The position numbers were made by a program, and so were the translations under genes. From an uncultured Endomicrobiia bacterium (GTDB lineage Bacteria > Elusimicrobiota > Endomicrobiia > Endomicrobiales > Endomicrobiaceae): a stretch of DNA of 55,805 nt. Shown here in pieces: positions 17,474 to 26,663 of this stretch (position 1 is its first letter; the number at the start of each line of letters is the position of its first letter). A model generated the notes under the pieces. It made no database searches. It was not told the DNA's origin and worked only from the letters and a program-made list of their open reading frames with translations. The stretch lies in the NCBI GenBank assembly GCA_938040055.1, contig CALHWY010000028.1:1-55805 (forward strand), read 5' to 3'.

Positions 17474-17977
17474 ATGAAAGTGTTTTTAAGTTTGGGCTCG
17501 AATATAGGCGACAGAAAAGAAAATATTTTTACTGCTCTTTCAATTATGCAAAGCAGCGGTTTTTTAAATATTGAAAAAATTTCGTCTTTCTATGAAACAT
17601 CGGCGGTAGGAGAAAAGCAAAGAAATTTTTATAATATCGCGCTGCAGGCTTCGGCGTCCTTAAATCCCCGGGATCTTTTATCTTTTGTAAAACAGGTTGA
17701 AAAACTGGCGGGAAGAAAAAAAACGAAACGCCGCGGCCCGAGAATAATCGACATAGACATTTTGCTTCTGGGCAACAGACGCATAAATTACGGAAATTTA
17801 ACGGTACCGCATAAAGAAATGCTCGGCAGGCTGTTTGTTCTTATTCCTTTGTCGGAAATATCCCCTGATTGCAGATTTCCGCTTTCAAATAGAAAAATCA
17901 ATCAGATTTTAGATGATAGAAAGTTGACACTTAAAAATCAAAAGGTTAAAATTATAAGAAATATTAACGGCGGGTAA
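17474..17977 (+). CDS. folK: 2-amino-4-hydroxy-6-hydroxymethyldihydropteridine pyrophosphokinase
   Basis: Transfers pyrophosphate from ATP to the pterin precursor in folate synthesis. The 167-residue protein has the family opening FLSLGSNIGDRKENI, then SSFYETSAVG, the binding loop RRGPRIIDIDILLLG with its conserved Arg and Asp pair, and TVPHKEM. No folP or folB is in the window. The stop overlaps the panB start by one base (TAATG), so folate and pantothenate genes are coupled. Confidence 0.96.
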   Translation: MKVFLSLGSNIGDRKENIFTALSIMQSSGFLNIEKISSFYETSAVGEKQRNFYNIALQASASLNPRDLLSFVKQVEKLAGRKKTKRRGPRIIDIDILLLGNRRINYGNLTVPHKEMLGRLFVLIPLSEISPDCRFPLSNRKINQILDDRKLTLKNQKVKIIRNINGG

Positions 17978-18783
17978 TGAGAATGAATAAGAAAACCGTT
18001 CCTCTTATGCTGCAAATGAAGCTTGAAAAGCGGAAGATAACAATGCTTACCTGTTACGACTATGTAACGGCTAAATTATTGTCTTCCCAGGATATAGACG
18101 CTCTTCTCGTGGGCGATTCTCTCGGCACGGTGAAGCTGGGCTATGAAAATACTCTTCCCGTAACGCTGGAGGATATGATCTATCATACAAAAGCTGTCAA
18201 AAGAGGCAATGCCGGCGCTTTGCTTATTTCGGATATGCCGTTTATGTCTTATGAAATAAGCGTCAAAGAGGCTGTCCGCAATGCGGCGAGACTTGTTAAA
18301 GAAGGCGGCGCTCAGGCCGTTAAATTGGAAGGCGGCGCGGAAATAGCCGATGCGGTCAGAGCCGTAACGGATGCGAAAATTCCCGTTGTCGGGCATTTGG
18401 GGCTGACTCCGCAGGCTTTAAATAAGTTCGGCGGATATAAAGTTCAGGCCCGGGAAGAAAAAGCGCGGCAAAAACTGCTTGAAGACGCAAAAAAACTTGA
18501 AGACGCGGGCGCTTTTATGATCGTTTTGGAAGCCGTTCCCGAAGAACTCGGCAAAAAAGCGGCGCAGTCTTTATCGGTTCCGGTCATAGGAATAGGAGCG
18601 GGAAAGTACTGTGACGGGCAGGTGCTTGTCAGTGACGATATGCTGGGAATGTTTACCGATTTTACTCCCAAATTCGTAAAAAAGTACGCCGATGTCGGCG
18701 CTGTTGTCAAAGAAGCCGTAAAAAATTATATCGAGGAAGTCAGAAACGGCCAATTCCCGAGAGAAGAGAACTCTTACAAATGA
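17977..18783 (+). CDS. panB: 3-methyl-2-oxobutanoate hydroxymethyltransferase
   Basis: Adds a hydroxymethyl group from methylene-tetrahydrofolate to ketoisovalerate, the first pantothenate step. The 268-residue TIM barrel shows MLTCYDYVTAKLL, VGDSLG (metal-binding Asp), DMPFMSYE, AVKLEGG, GHLGLTPQ and IGIGAGKYCDGQ. An in-frame ATG two codons later is an alternative start. It depends on a folate cofactor, which makes its coupling to folK sensible. It overlaps panC by four bases. Confidence 0.97.
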   Translation: MRMNKKTVPLMLQMKLEKRKITMLTCYDYVTAKLLSSQDIDALLVGDSLGTVKLGYENTLPVTLEDMIYHTKAVKRGNAGALLISDMPFMSYEISVKEAVRNAARLVKEGGAQAVKLEGGAEIADAVRAVTDAKIPVVGHLGLTPQALNKFGGYKVQAREEKARQKLLEDAKKLEDAGAFMIVLEAVPEELGKKAAQSLSVPVIGIGAGKYCDGQVLVSDDMLGMFTDFTPKFVKKYADVGAVVKEAVKNYIEEVRNGQFPREENSYK

Positions 18784-19619
18784 AAATAATCAGAAAAGCT
18801 TCCGAAATGCAGCGCATAGCCTTAAAGCTTTTTAGAGAAGGGGAAGAAATCGGGCTTGTCCCGACGATGGGCGCTTTGCATAAAGGACATATCTCGCTTA
18901 TAGACAAATCCGTAAAACACGACGATATAACCGTCGTTTCCGTTTTTGTTAACCCGACGCAGTTCGGACCGGGTGAAGACTATCTTAAATATCCCAGGGT
19001 TTTAAGCCAGGATATTTCCGTTTGCAGAAAAAATCATGTCGATTATGTCTTTGCCCCTTCGGCGTCCGAAATGTTTCCTGACGGTTATAAAACTTTTATC
19101 GAAGTCAAAGATATGCAGGACGTTTTGTGCGGAAAGTTCAGACCGGGACATTTCAGGGGCGTCGCGACCGTAGTCGCAAAGCTGTTTAATATAACATTTG
19201 CCGAAAGAGCTTATTTCGGTTTGAAGGATTTTCAGCAGCTGCGGATAATAGAAAAGATGGCGAAAGATTTGAATTGCAGGACTAAAATCGTTCCCTGTCC
19301 CGCCGTAAGGGAAAAAAGCGGTCTGGCCATGTCAAGCAGGAACTCTTATTTAAGCGCTGAAGAAAAAGAGGCTGCCGCCGGAATATCAAAAATACTTAAA
19401 GAGGCAAAAACCGATTTTAAAAATAAAAACGCCGTACAGGTAATAAAAAAAGTCAGGACGGCTCTTTCGTCTCTTCCCGCGGGCAGGGTGGATTATGCCG
19501 AGATATTGGATTATGACAATTTATCCGTTTTAAATATCAATGCGAAAAAAGCCGTCCTCGCAGTCGCGGTATGGATAGGCAAGACGCGCCTTATCGACAA
19601 TATAATGCTTGTCAAATAA
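18780..19619 (+). CDS. panC: Pantothenate synthetase
   Basis: Ligates pantoate and beta-alanine using ATP. The 279-residue protein contains VPTMGALHKGHISLI (the HIGH-like ATP motif), SVFVNPTQFGPGEDY, RPGHFRGVATVVAKLF, YFGLKDFQQL and the KMSKS-like MSSRNSYLS. It overlaps panB by four bases (ATGA). panD and panE are not in the window. A gene-free spacer of 525 bases follows. Confidence 0.97.
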   Translation: MKIIRKASEMQRIALKLFREGEEIGLVPTMGALHKGHISLIDKSVKHDDITVVSVFVNPTQFGPGEDYLKYPRVLSQDISVCRKNHVDYVFAPSASEMFPDGYKTFIEVKDMQDVLCGKFRPGHFRGVATVVAKLFNITFAERAYFGLKDFQQLRIIEKMAKDLNCRTKIVPCPAVREKSGLAMSSRNSYLSAEEKEAAAGISKILKEAKTDFKNKNAVQVIKKVRTALSSLPAGRVDYAEILDYDNLSVLNINAKKAVLAVAVWIGKTRLIDNIMLVK

Positions 19620-20144
19620 AAAAAACGCGGCATTGCGGGTTCGGCAAAGAGATATTTTCCGAAACGTTATCCGGACGGATGCGTTGAAAATTTCAGCGGG
19701 ACAGGGAATGCATGAGCGCGGTTTTGTCATTATGTGTTTCTTGTTTGTATTTGTGAAATTTTACAAATCTTGCGGTCTATTGGCGGAGAAACGCCGAAGG
19801 GGGTTTGCAAACGGCGTTTTTGCCTGCGATGCTGTTTTTTACGCTTATGCGGAGCGTTTATTTCCTGGAATTTGCCGCGCTTCCGTTTTCCTTTAAAAAC
19901 AATAAAAAGCCGGAAGAGATTTTTTGCTTAAAAAGCTTTGCGGCAAATAAAGACGAAACCCGGGAACGCGTTTTCCTGCAGGCAAAGGGACGGCGTCGGA
20001 GTGTGTATTGACCGAAAACTGCAAATAGACCGGAGAAATTACGGTTTCCGGGCTTAAACGGGACAGACGAAAAGCCGGTAAATGCTTTTTCGGGGATTAT
20101 AAAAAATGCCGTGAAATTAATTTTTCGGGCAAAGATGAACAACA
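19620..20144. other. Gene-free spacer between panC and nadB
   Basis: Short overlapping frames in all phases on the + strand (19609-20011) but none with a ribosome site or a known motif. A TATAAA at 20098-20103 might be a -10 element for nadB, without a clear -35. It probably represents decayed coding DNA. Confidence 0.4.
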
Positions 20145-21725
20145 ATGATTAAATCGGATTATCTCATTATAGGAAGCGGCATAGCCGGACTGAGTTTTGC
20201 TTTAAAAGCGTGCCAAAACGGAAATGTCGTTCTTATTACCAAAAGAAAATTATTCGATTCCGCCACCGGTAAAGCCCAGGGTGGAATCGCCTGCGTTAGC
20301 GATAAATCCGACTCTTTTGAAGAACATATCCGCGATACGATGGTGGCCGGGGCGGGTCTGTGCAATAAAAAAGCCGTTGAAATGGTTGTCAGAGAAGGAC
20401 CGGACAGGCTTGAGGAGATTATCAAACTGGGCGTAAAGTTTTCCAAAAAGAGTTATTCCGATTCGGAATTCGAGCTGGGACTTGAGGGCGGACATAGCAA
20501 AAGAAGGATTCTTCACGCGGGAGACAGCACCGGAAATGAAATTGAAAGGGCTTTGATAGAAAATATTTCCAGGTCCCCGAATATAATAGTTTATGAAGAG
20601 CATACGGCCGTGGATCTTATACTTGACGATAAGGGCGCGTGCCGGGGCGCGTATGTGTTTAAAAACGAGAAGTCGGAAGTTGAGATTTTTGAAGCGAAAG
20701 CGACCGTTCTGGCCTGCGGAGGCGCGGGCAAAGCTTATCTTTACACATCCAATCCCGACATAGCCACCGGAGACGGAATAGCAATGGCTTACAGGGCGGG
20801 GGCCGATATAGCCAATATGGAATTCGTACAGTTTCATCCGACATGCCTTTTTAATCCCGAAGCCAAATCTTTTCTCATCTCCGAAGCGGTAAGGGGAGAA
20901 GGCGGGATATTAAGGCTTAAGAACGGCGATGAATTTATGGAAAAATATCATCCTCTTAAAGAGCTTGCCCCCAGAGACATAGTGGCAAGGGCGATAGACA
21001 GCGAATTAAAAGCAAGCGGCGACAATTTCGTTTATCTTGACATTACGGCAAAAGACAGGGATTATCTCGTGAAAAGATTTCCCAATATTTATTCCACTTG
21101 CCTGGGTTACGGAATGGATATTTCAAAAGATATGATTCCCGTGGTTCCAGCCGCCCATTATTTTTGCGGAGGGGTCGCCGTAGACGAGAACGGAAAAACG
21201 ACCGTCAAAAATCTTTACGCCATAGGAGAGACTTCCTGCACCGGTCTGCACGGAGCCAACAGGCTTGCTTCGAATTCCCTGCTTGAAAGCCTGGTTTACG
21301 CGCACAGGGCATATGAAGATTCCCTGTCTCTGCCCGGCGGAAAATACGCTGACGTAAATATAAAGCAGATGAACAATCCGCAGTCCGCCTCAAGCGAATC
21401 TACGGTTTTTGTGCAGGACTGGAATGAAATAAGAAGAATCGCCTGGAACTATCTCGGAATTTCAAGATCCGATGAAAGATTGTCGAAAGCGGAAAAAAGG
21501 ATAGCGCTTATTGAAGACGAGATCGGCCAGTATTTCTGGAATTCCCCTTTAACCGTTGACAGAATCGAAGTGCGCAATATAGCGTTCATAACCGAAATGA
21601 TAGTGCGTTCGGCCCGTATGAGAAAAGAAAGCAGGGGGCTGCACTTCAATACAGATTATCCTTTCGCCCTGCCCGAAGCGAAGGATACCGTAATAAATAT
21701 TAAATCCAAATCCGCCGGAGAATAA
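20145..21725 (+). CDS. nadB: L-aspartate oxidase
   Basis: Oxidises aspartate to iminoaspartate, the first step of de novo NAD synthesis. The 526-residue flavoprotein opens with the FAD-binding DYLIIGSGIAGLSFAL and continues with TGKAQGGIACV, LEGGHSKRRILHAGD, EFVQFHPTCL, SEAVRGEGG, the active-site PRDIVARAID and HYFCGGVAVDENG, and GLHGANRLASNSLLE. It lacks the redox features of fumarate reductase partners. No Shine-Dalgarno is evident before the ATG. nadA and nadC are absent from the window. Confidence 0.95.
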   Translation: MIKSDYLIIGSGIAGLSFALKACQNGNVVLITKRKLFDSATGKAQGGIACVSDKSDSFEEHIRDTMVAGAGLCNKKAVEMVVREGPDRLEEIIKLGVKFSKKSYSDSEFELGLEGGHSKRRILHAGDSTGNEIERALIENISRSPNIIVYEEHTAVDLILDDKGACRGAYVFKNEKSEVEIFEAKATVLACGGAGKAYLYTSNPDIATGDGIAMAYRAGADIANMEFVQFHPTCLFNPEAKSFLISEAVRGEGGILRLKNGDEFMEKYHPLKELAPRDIVARAIDSELKASGDNFVYLDITAKDRDYLVKRFPNIYSTCLGYGMDISKDMIPVVPAAHYFCGGVAVDENGKTTVKNLYAIGETSCTGLHGANRLASNSLLESLVYAHRAYEDSLSLPGGKYADVNIKQMNNPQSASSESTVFVQDWNEIRRIAWNYLGISRSDERLSKAEKRIALIEDEIGQYFWNSPLTVDRIEVRNIAFITEMIVRSARMRKESRGLHFNTDYPFALPEAKDTVINIKSKSAGE

Positions 21726-21803
21726 TTTTAAGTTTTTTCCGGCTGCGCGCGCCGGCGTTTGGATGCGGCCGTTTCGGATTTTAAAATACAAAGGCAAAAA
21801 AGA

Positions 21804-24635
21804 ATGGATATAATAAAAATACGCGGAGCAAGACAGCATAATTTAAAAAATATAGATTTGGACATTCCGAGAAACAAGCTTGTCGTGGTGACCGGCCTTT
21901 CGGGTTCGGGAAAATCATCGCTGGCTTTCGACACCATTTACGCCGAAGGGCAGAGGCGCTATGTCGAATCTCTTTCGGCATACGCGAGACAGTTTCTGGA
22001 GCTTATGGAAAAACCGGATGTCGATATAATAGAAGGTCTTTCTCCGGCTATATCCATAGAACAGAGAAATCCTTCCCACAATCCGCGTTCCACCGTGGGA
22101 ACAGTGACGGAAATATACGATTATCTCAGGCTTTTGTTCGCGCGCGTAGGCGTTCCCCTCTGTCCGAAATGCAAAAAAGCCATACTTCCGCAGTCCTCGC
22201 AGCAGATAATTGACGAAATAATGAAGCTGCCGGAAGGGACGATGGTTCATATTTTATCGCCGCTGGTCAAGGGAAGAACTGGAACATACGAGGAACTTTT
22301 CGCGAGGCTCGCAAAGGCCGGCTATACAAGGGTCAGGGCTGACGGGAAAGTCTATTCCCTTGACGAAAAAATCCGTCTGGACAGATATAAAAAACACACA
22401 ATCGAGATAATCGTCGACAGGATAAAAATCAATTCCGGCGCGCGTCCTAGAGTGGCCGATTCGGTGGAGATCGCTTTAAAAGAATCGCAAGGCATGGCCG
22501 TTGTCGCGCCTGCCGGAGCCGGCGGCAAAACCGGAGAAGAGACGGTCTTCAGCGAACATTACGCCTGCGTCGGCTGCGGGATAAGCATTCCCGAAATAGA
22601 GCCCAGGCTTTTTTCTTTCAATACCCCTTTCGGCGCCTGTCCGGAATGCGGCGGGCTGGGCAATAAAATAGAAATAGATGAAAATCTTATCGTTCCTGAC
22701 AAAACGCGCTCTTTGCGGCAGGGGGCGGTTATAGCCTGGGCGGAACCCGTTACTACAAGAACCAACAGATGGAAAAATTCCTGGGGGGGCTATTATTGGG
22801 ATCTACTGAGTTCTGCGGCCAAAGCGAACAAAATACCCCTCGATAAACCGTGGAAAGAACTGACGAGACGGCAGCAGGAGATAATTCTGTACGGATATGA
22901 CGGAGAATTCGAAGGCGTCATAGGCAATATGCAGCGTCGCTATAATGAAACGGAGTCGGCTTTTGTAAGAGAAGAGATTTACAATAAATATATGGCAAAA
23001 AAAGTCTGTCCTTCCTGCAGGGGGCAGAGGCTTAAAAAAGAAGCGCTTGCGGTTTCGGTGGACGGTAAATCGATAGCCGATATAACTAAAATGTCCGTTG
23101 AGAACGCGCTTGTTTTTTTCAATGCGCTGGAATTCGGCAAAAAAGAAGCGCTTATAAGCAAAACGATTTTAAAAGAAATCAAAGCCAGGCTTTTGTTTTT
23201 AAACAATGTGGGGCTGGGATATCTGAATCTTGACAGAGAAAGCGGCACTCTTTCCGGAGGAGAAGGCCAGAGGATACATCTGGCTACGCAGATAGGCTCC
23301 GGGCTTACCGGGGTTTTGTACGTTCTTGACGAGCCTTCCATAGGGCTTCATCAGAGGGACAATGACAAACTGCTTGAAACATTGTTTAAATTAAGGGATT
23401 TGGGAAATACTCTGGTGGTCGTAGAACATGACGAAGACACAATGAGAAAGTCTGACCATATAATAGATCTCGGCCCCGGGGCGGGCGCGCACGGCGGACA
23501 TGTCGTCGCCGAGGGAAATGTCGAAGCGGTTATGAAATCTCCGGAATCCATGACGGGCAAATATTTGAAAGGGGAACTGCGCATACCGGTTCCCGAAAAA
23601 AGAAAAAGGCCCATAGACGGCAAATGGCTTGAGATTGACGCGGCGGCCCAGTTTAATCTCAAAAAAATAGACGTCCGGATACCTCTGGGGCTGTTTGTGT
23701 GCGTGACGGGCGTTTCCGGAAGCGGAAAATCGACGCTGGTGCACGAATTGATCTACAAAAATCTCGCCCGCAGACTTTACGGCGCTAAAGAGGAGCCGGG
23801 ACGCTTCGGCGAGATGCGCGGGCTTGAAAACATAGACAAAGTCGTCATAGTGGACCAGTCCCCCATAGGCAGAACGCCGCGTTCAAATCCCGTTACATAC
23901 ACCGGCGCTTTCTCGATGATAAGAGAACTTTTCTCAAAAGTTCCGCAAGCCAGGGCGAGGGGATATCTTCCCGGAAGATTTTCTTTTAACGTCAAAGGCG
24001 GCAGATGCGAAAACTGCCAGGGGGACGGCACGCTGAAAATAGAGATGCAGTTTCTGCCCGATATTTACGTCAAATGCGATGTCTGCAAAGGCGGGAGATT
24101 CAACGAGGAAACTTTGCAGATAAGATATAAAGGCAGAAATATCAGCGAAGTTCTTGATATGACCGTTGAAGAAAGCGTCGGATTTTTTGGGAATATACCT
24201 TCCTTGCACAGAATTTTGTCGACTCTGGACGAGGTGGGTCTGGGGTATGTCAGAATAGGCCAGCCCGCGACCACTTTGTCCGGCGGCGAAGCGCAGAGAG
24301 TAAAGCTTGCCGCGGAACTTTCAAAAAGAGCGACGGGAAGGACTATTTACATACTGGACGAGCCTACGACGGGACTTCATTTCGCAGACGTGGGAAAACT
24401 GCTTGAAGTTCTGCGGCGTCTTTCATATTCGGGAAATACCGTTTTGGTTATAGAACATAATCTGGATGTCATAAAAACCGCCGACTGGATAGTCGATCTG
24501 GGGCCGGAAGGCGGGGAAAGAGGCGGAAAAGTCATAGCCTGCGGAACTCCAGAGGAAATAATCAAAAACCCGAAATCTTTTACCGGACGCTATCTTAAAG
24601 AGCATCTTAAAAGAGAAAAAGACAAACAAATATAG
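21804..24635 (+). CDS. uvrA: UvrABC system protein A
   Basis: The damage-recognition ATPase of nucleotide excision repair. I start at ATG 21804 (MDIIKIRGARQHN), which begins at the conserved N-terminus and gives 943 residues; an upstream TTG in frame adds 15 non-conserved residues. It has two ABC modules: Walker A GLSGSGKSS at 31-39 and GVSGSGKST in the second half; signatures LSGGEGQR and LSGGEAQR; and zinc modules CPKC, CVGC/CPEC and CENC/CDVC. uvrB and uvrC are not in the window. Confidence 0.98.
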   Translation: MDIIKIRGARQHNLKNIDLDIPRNKLVVVTGLSGSGKSSLAFDTIYAEGQRRYVESLSAYARQFLELMEKPDVDIIEGLSPAISIEQRNPSHNPRSTVGTVTEIYDYLRLLFARVGVPLCPKCKKAILPQSSQQIIDEIMKLPEGTMVHILSPLVKGRTGTYEELFARLAKAGYTRVRADGKVYSLDEKIRLDRYKKHTIEIIVDRIKINSGARPRVADSVEIALKESQGMAVVAPAGAGGKTGEETVFSEHYACVGCGISIPEIEPRLFSFNTPFGACPECGGLGNKIEIDENLIVPDKTRSLRQGAVIAWAEPVTTRTNRWKNSWGGYYWDLLSSAAKANKIPLDKPWKELTRRQQEIILYGYDGEFEGVIGNMQRRYNETESAFVREEIYNKYMAKKVCPSCRGQRLKKEALAVSVDGKSIADITKMSVENALVFFNALEFGKKEALISKTILKEIKARLLFLNNVGLGYLNLDRESGTLSGGEGQRIHLATQIGSGLTGVLYVLDEPSIGLHQRDNDKLLETLFKLRDLGNTLVVVEHDEDTMRKSDHIIDLGPGAGAHGGHVVAEGNVEAVMKSPESMTGKYLKGELRIPVPEKRKRPIDGKWLEIDAAAQFNLKKIDVRIPLGLFVCVTGVSGSGKSTLVHELIYKNLARRLYGAKEEPGRFGEMRGLENIDKVVIVDQSPIGRTPRSNPVTYTGAFSMIRELFSKVPQARARGYLPGRFSFNVKGGRCENCQGDGTLKIEMQFLPDIYVKCDVCKGGRFNEETLQIRYKGRNISEVLDMTVEESVGFFGNIPSLHRILSTLDEVGLGYVRIGQPATTLSGGEAQRVKLAAELSKRATGRTIYILDEPTTGLHFADVGKLLEVLRRLSYSGNTVLVIEHNLDVIKTADWIVDLGPEGGERGGKVIACGTPEEIIKNPKSFTGRYLKEHLKREKDKQI

Positions 24636-24657
24636 CGCATTTTAAAAAAAAATGCAA

Positions 24658-24686
24658 TTGACAGTCTGCTTGATAAATAATAAAAT
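24658..24686 (+). promoter_or_regulatory. Near-consensus promoter of the tol-pal operon
   Basis: TTGACA (24658-24663), a 17-base spacer and TAAAAT (24681-24686). The predicted start near 24693 leaves a leader of roughly 57 bases before pal. This is the best promoter match in the window and precedes thirteen closely spaced genes. Confidence 0.65.
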
Positions 24687-24749
24687 ACTCAGCATAATGC
24701 GGCTTTGTTTAAGAAGAAAACCGTAAAATCTTTATTCGGAGGCATTGTT

Positions 24750-25247
24750 ATGAAAAAATTTTTGACTGTGATGTTGCTCGGCGTTTTGGTATTTGCGGCC
24801 GGCTGTAAGAAAAAAGATATAAGCGGCGGCGGGGCGACTCCGGGCTCGGATATTGCCATCACTCCTGATTTTGCCGACGAACCTTCGTTAAGAGGCGATC
24901 TTGACAGAGATATAAACCTTAAAACCATATATTTCGAATTCGACAGAAGCGAACTCGGGCAGGATGCTTTGAACACGCTTAAAGAAAATGCGGCTTATCT
25001 TATAAATAATCCGGACGTTAAAATAGTGGTCGAAGGCCATTGCGACGACAGGGGAACGGTTGAGTATAATCTGTCTCTCGGACAGCGCAGGGCGGTTAAA
25101 GTCAAAGAATATTATACCCAGCTCGGAATAGTTTCCAACAGGATCGCGACAATATCTTACGGGGAAGAAAAACCCGTGGATACAAGAAGCAATGAAAGCG
25201 CCTGGTCAAAAAACAGAAGAGCCGAAACAAAGGCTATGGTTCAGTAA
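24750..25247 (+). CDS. pal: Peptidoglycan-associated lipoprotein Pal
   Basis: An outer-membrane lipoprotein that binds peptidoglycan and TolB. I start at ATG 24750, with GGAGG 8 bases upstream; the frame's earlier TTG is unlikely. The signal ends at lipobox VFAAGC (Cys19). A glycine-rich linker precedes an OmpA-C domain: IYFEFDRSEL, VVEGHCDDRGTVEYNLSLGQRRA and ISYGEEKP with the conserved Asp and Arg that bind meso-diaminopimelate. It opens the Tol-Pal operon; here pal comes first, whereas in E. coli it is near the end. Confidence 0.96.
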   Translation: MKKFLTVMLLGVLVFAAGCKKKDISGGGATPGSDIAITPDFADEPSLRGDLDRDINLKTIYFEFDRSELGQDALNTLKENAAYLINNPDVKIVVEGHCDDRGTVEYNLSLGQRRAVKVKEYYTQLGIVSNRIATISYGEEKPVDTRSNESAWSKNRRAETKAMVQ

Positions 25248-25250
25248 ACG

Positions 25251-25934
25251 ATGAAACGTTTAATAATTCCGCTATTTTTTACCGCATTTTTCTCCGCTTG
25301 CGTGCCTATGGCAAATCAGGAAGTGACGGGTCTTAAAGGCGAACTTGCCCAATTGCAGATACAGTTCAAGGAATTGCAGCGCAATCATGCGGATCTCTAT
25401 GCAAAGGCCGATACGGAATTCGTCACGCTCGACGTTCTTTCGGCTTCGGTGCAGGATCTTCAGACAAAAGTTTCCAATCTTACGCAAAAAATTCATGATC
25501 TGGAAACTTCGGCGAAAAAGAAAAACAGGGATGCCGGAGAAGCCGTTCTTCCCTCGGATATTTATCAGAACGCTTACAGCGATTACTCGATGGGGAAATA
25601 CGAACTGGCTTTTAAAGGTTTCCAGTCGTTTATAGACAAATATCCGAACGCGGAGCTTGCTCCGCAGGCGCAGTATTTTATGGGGGAATGTTTTTATTCT
25701 CAAAGCAGATGGCAGCAGGCTCTCGACGAATACCGGAAAGTCGAACAGAAATATCCGAGATCGGAACAGACTGCTCCGTCAAGGCTTAAAATCGCTCTTT
25801 GTTACGAGCTTCTCGGGAAAAAAAGCCAGGCTATGAACGTTTTCGGCTCTATTGTTAAGGATTTTCCGCAGAGCTCCGAAGCGCTGACGGCAAAAGAAAA
25901 AATCAGAATATACAATAATGCTCAAAAGAGATGA
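25251..25934 (+). CDS. cpoB: Tol-Pal system protein CpoB (YbgF)
   Basis: A 227-residue exported protein. The signal ends FFSAC, so Cys17 could be lipidated, unlike soluble periplasmic E. coli CpoB. Residues 25-85 form a coiled coil (LKGELAQLQIQFKELQ), and the C-terminal half has TPR repeats such as YSMGKYELAFKGFQSFIDKYP and AQYFMGECFYSQSRWQQALDEYRKV. CpoB links outer-membrane constriction to peptidoglycan synthesis at division. It lies 3 bases after pal and overlaps the next gene by 17 bases. Confidence 0.93.
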   Translation: MKRLIIPLFFTAFFSACVPMANQEVTGLKGELAQLQIQFKELQRNHADLYAKADTEFVTLDVLSASVQDLQTKVSNLTQKIHDLETSAKKKNRDAGEAVLPSDIYQNAYSDYSMGKYELAFKGFQSFIDKYPNAELAPQAQYFMGECFYSQSRWQQALDEYRKVEQKYPRSEQTAPSRLKIALCYELLGKKSQAMNVFGSIVKDFPQSSEALTAKEKIRIYNNAQKR

Positions 25935-26643
25935 TCTGTTACCTTATTTGATAATTTCGGTTATGATACATGCTGTTGTGCTTTTATTGGCTTTCGGCAG
26001 CAAACCCAAACCGCTTTTTGTTTCCGCTCCCATAGACGTTACTTTTTATACGCCCGCGCAGATCCGTTCCGACCCTCCTCCGGCCGAAACGGCCGCAGAC
26101 AAACAAGAGCCTGAACCGATTAAAGAAGAGGTTAAGGAAACTCCGGCGGCAAAGGAAGACATAACGGTAAAAAAGAAAGAAAAACCGCGGGAAAAACCAA
26201 AACCCAGGCCAAAGCCTAAAACTCCTCCGAAAAAGGAAGAGCCCAAAAATGCGGAAACTCCGCCGCAATCCCAAAGTCAGAATGTAAGCACGGTGCAGGC
26301 GCCGGGAGATGTAAGATATGAGGCTGCGGGCGCCCAGTTTGACGGTTTGTCTTTTGATTCGGCTAATTTCAAATACGCTTATTATACGAACACGATAATA
26401 AGAAAAATAGGCAGATTCTGGCAATGGTCGGACAGCTACGGAAGAAGAAGGGCGGTCGTTTATTTCAAAATAGCGAAAGACGGTTCGGTAAGTTCCATTA
26501 CGGTTAAGGAATCTTCCGGAGACGGCGGTTTTGACGACAACGCAAGGCGCTCGGTGCAGCTGGCGAGCCCGTTTGCCCCGCTGCCCGAAGGGTATGCGGG
26601 AAATTCTTTAGGCGTTTACTTTGAATTTAAATACAGAAATTAA
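25918..26643 (+). CDS. tolA: TolA/TonB-like energy transducer
   Basis: A 241-residue protein with one N-terminal membrane helix (about residues 9-24), a long Pro/Lys/Glu-rich linker (residues 45-120, with repeated KPKPRPKPKTPPKK-like units), and a TonB-type C-terminal domain (VVYFKIAKDGSVSSITVKESSG). Such proteins carry energy from TolQR to the outer membrane. The linker is TonB-like, while the tol context makes TolA the better name. The ATG lies within the end of cpoB. Confidence 0.85.
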   Translation: MLKRDDLLPYLIISVMIHAVVLLLAFGSKPKPLFVSAPIDVTFYTPAQIRSDPPPAETAADKQEPEPIKEEVKETPAAKEDITVKKKEKPREKPKPRPKPKTPPKKEEPKNAETPPQSQSQNVSTVQAPGDVRYEAAGAQFDGLSFDSANFKYAYYTNTIIRKIGRFWQWSDSYGRRRAVVYFKIAKDGSVSSITVKESSGDGGFDDNARRSVQLASPFAPLPEGYAGNSLGVYFEFKYRN

Positions 26644-26663
26644 TTATTTCAGGGAGTTTTAAA

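Noticed and set aside
19609..20011. Three overlapping + frames after panC
   Set aside because: They lie in different phases of the same stretch without starts, ribosome sites or motifs.
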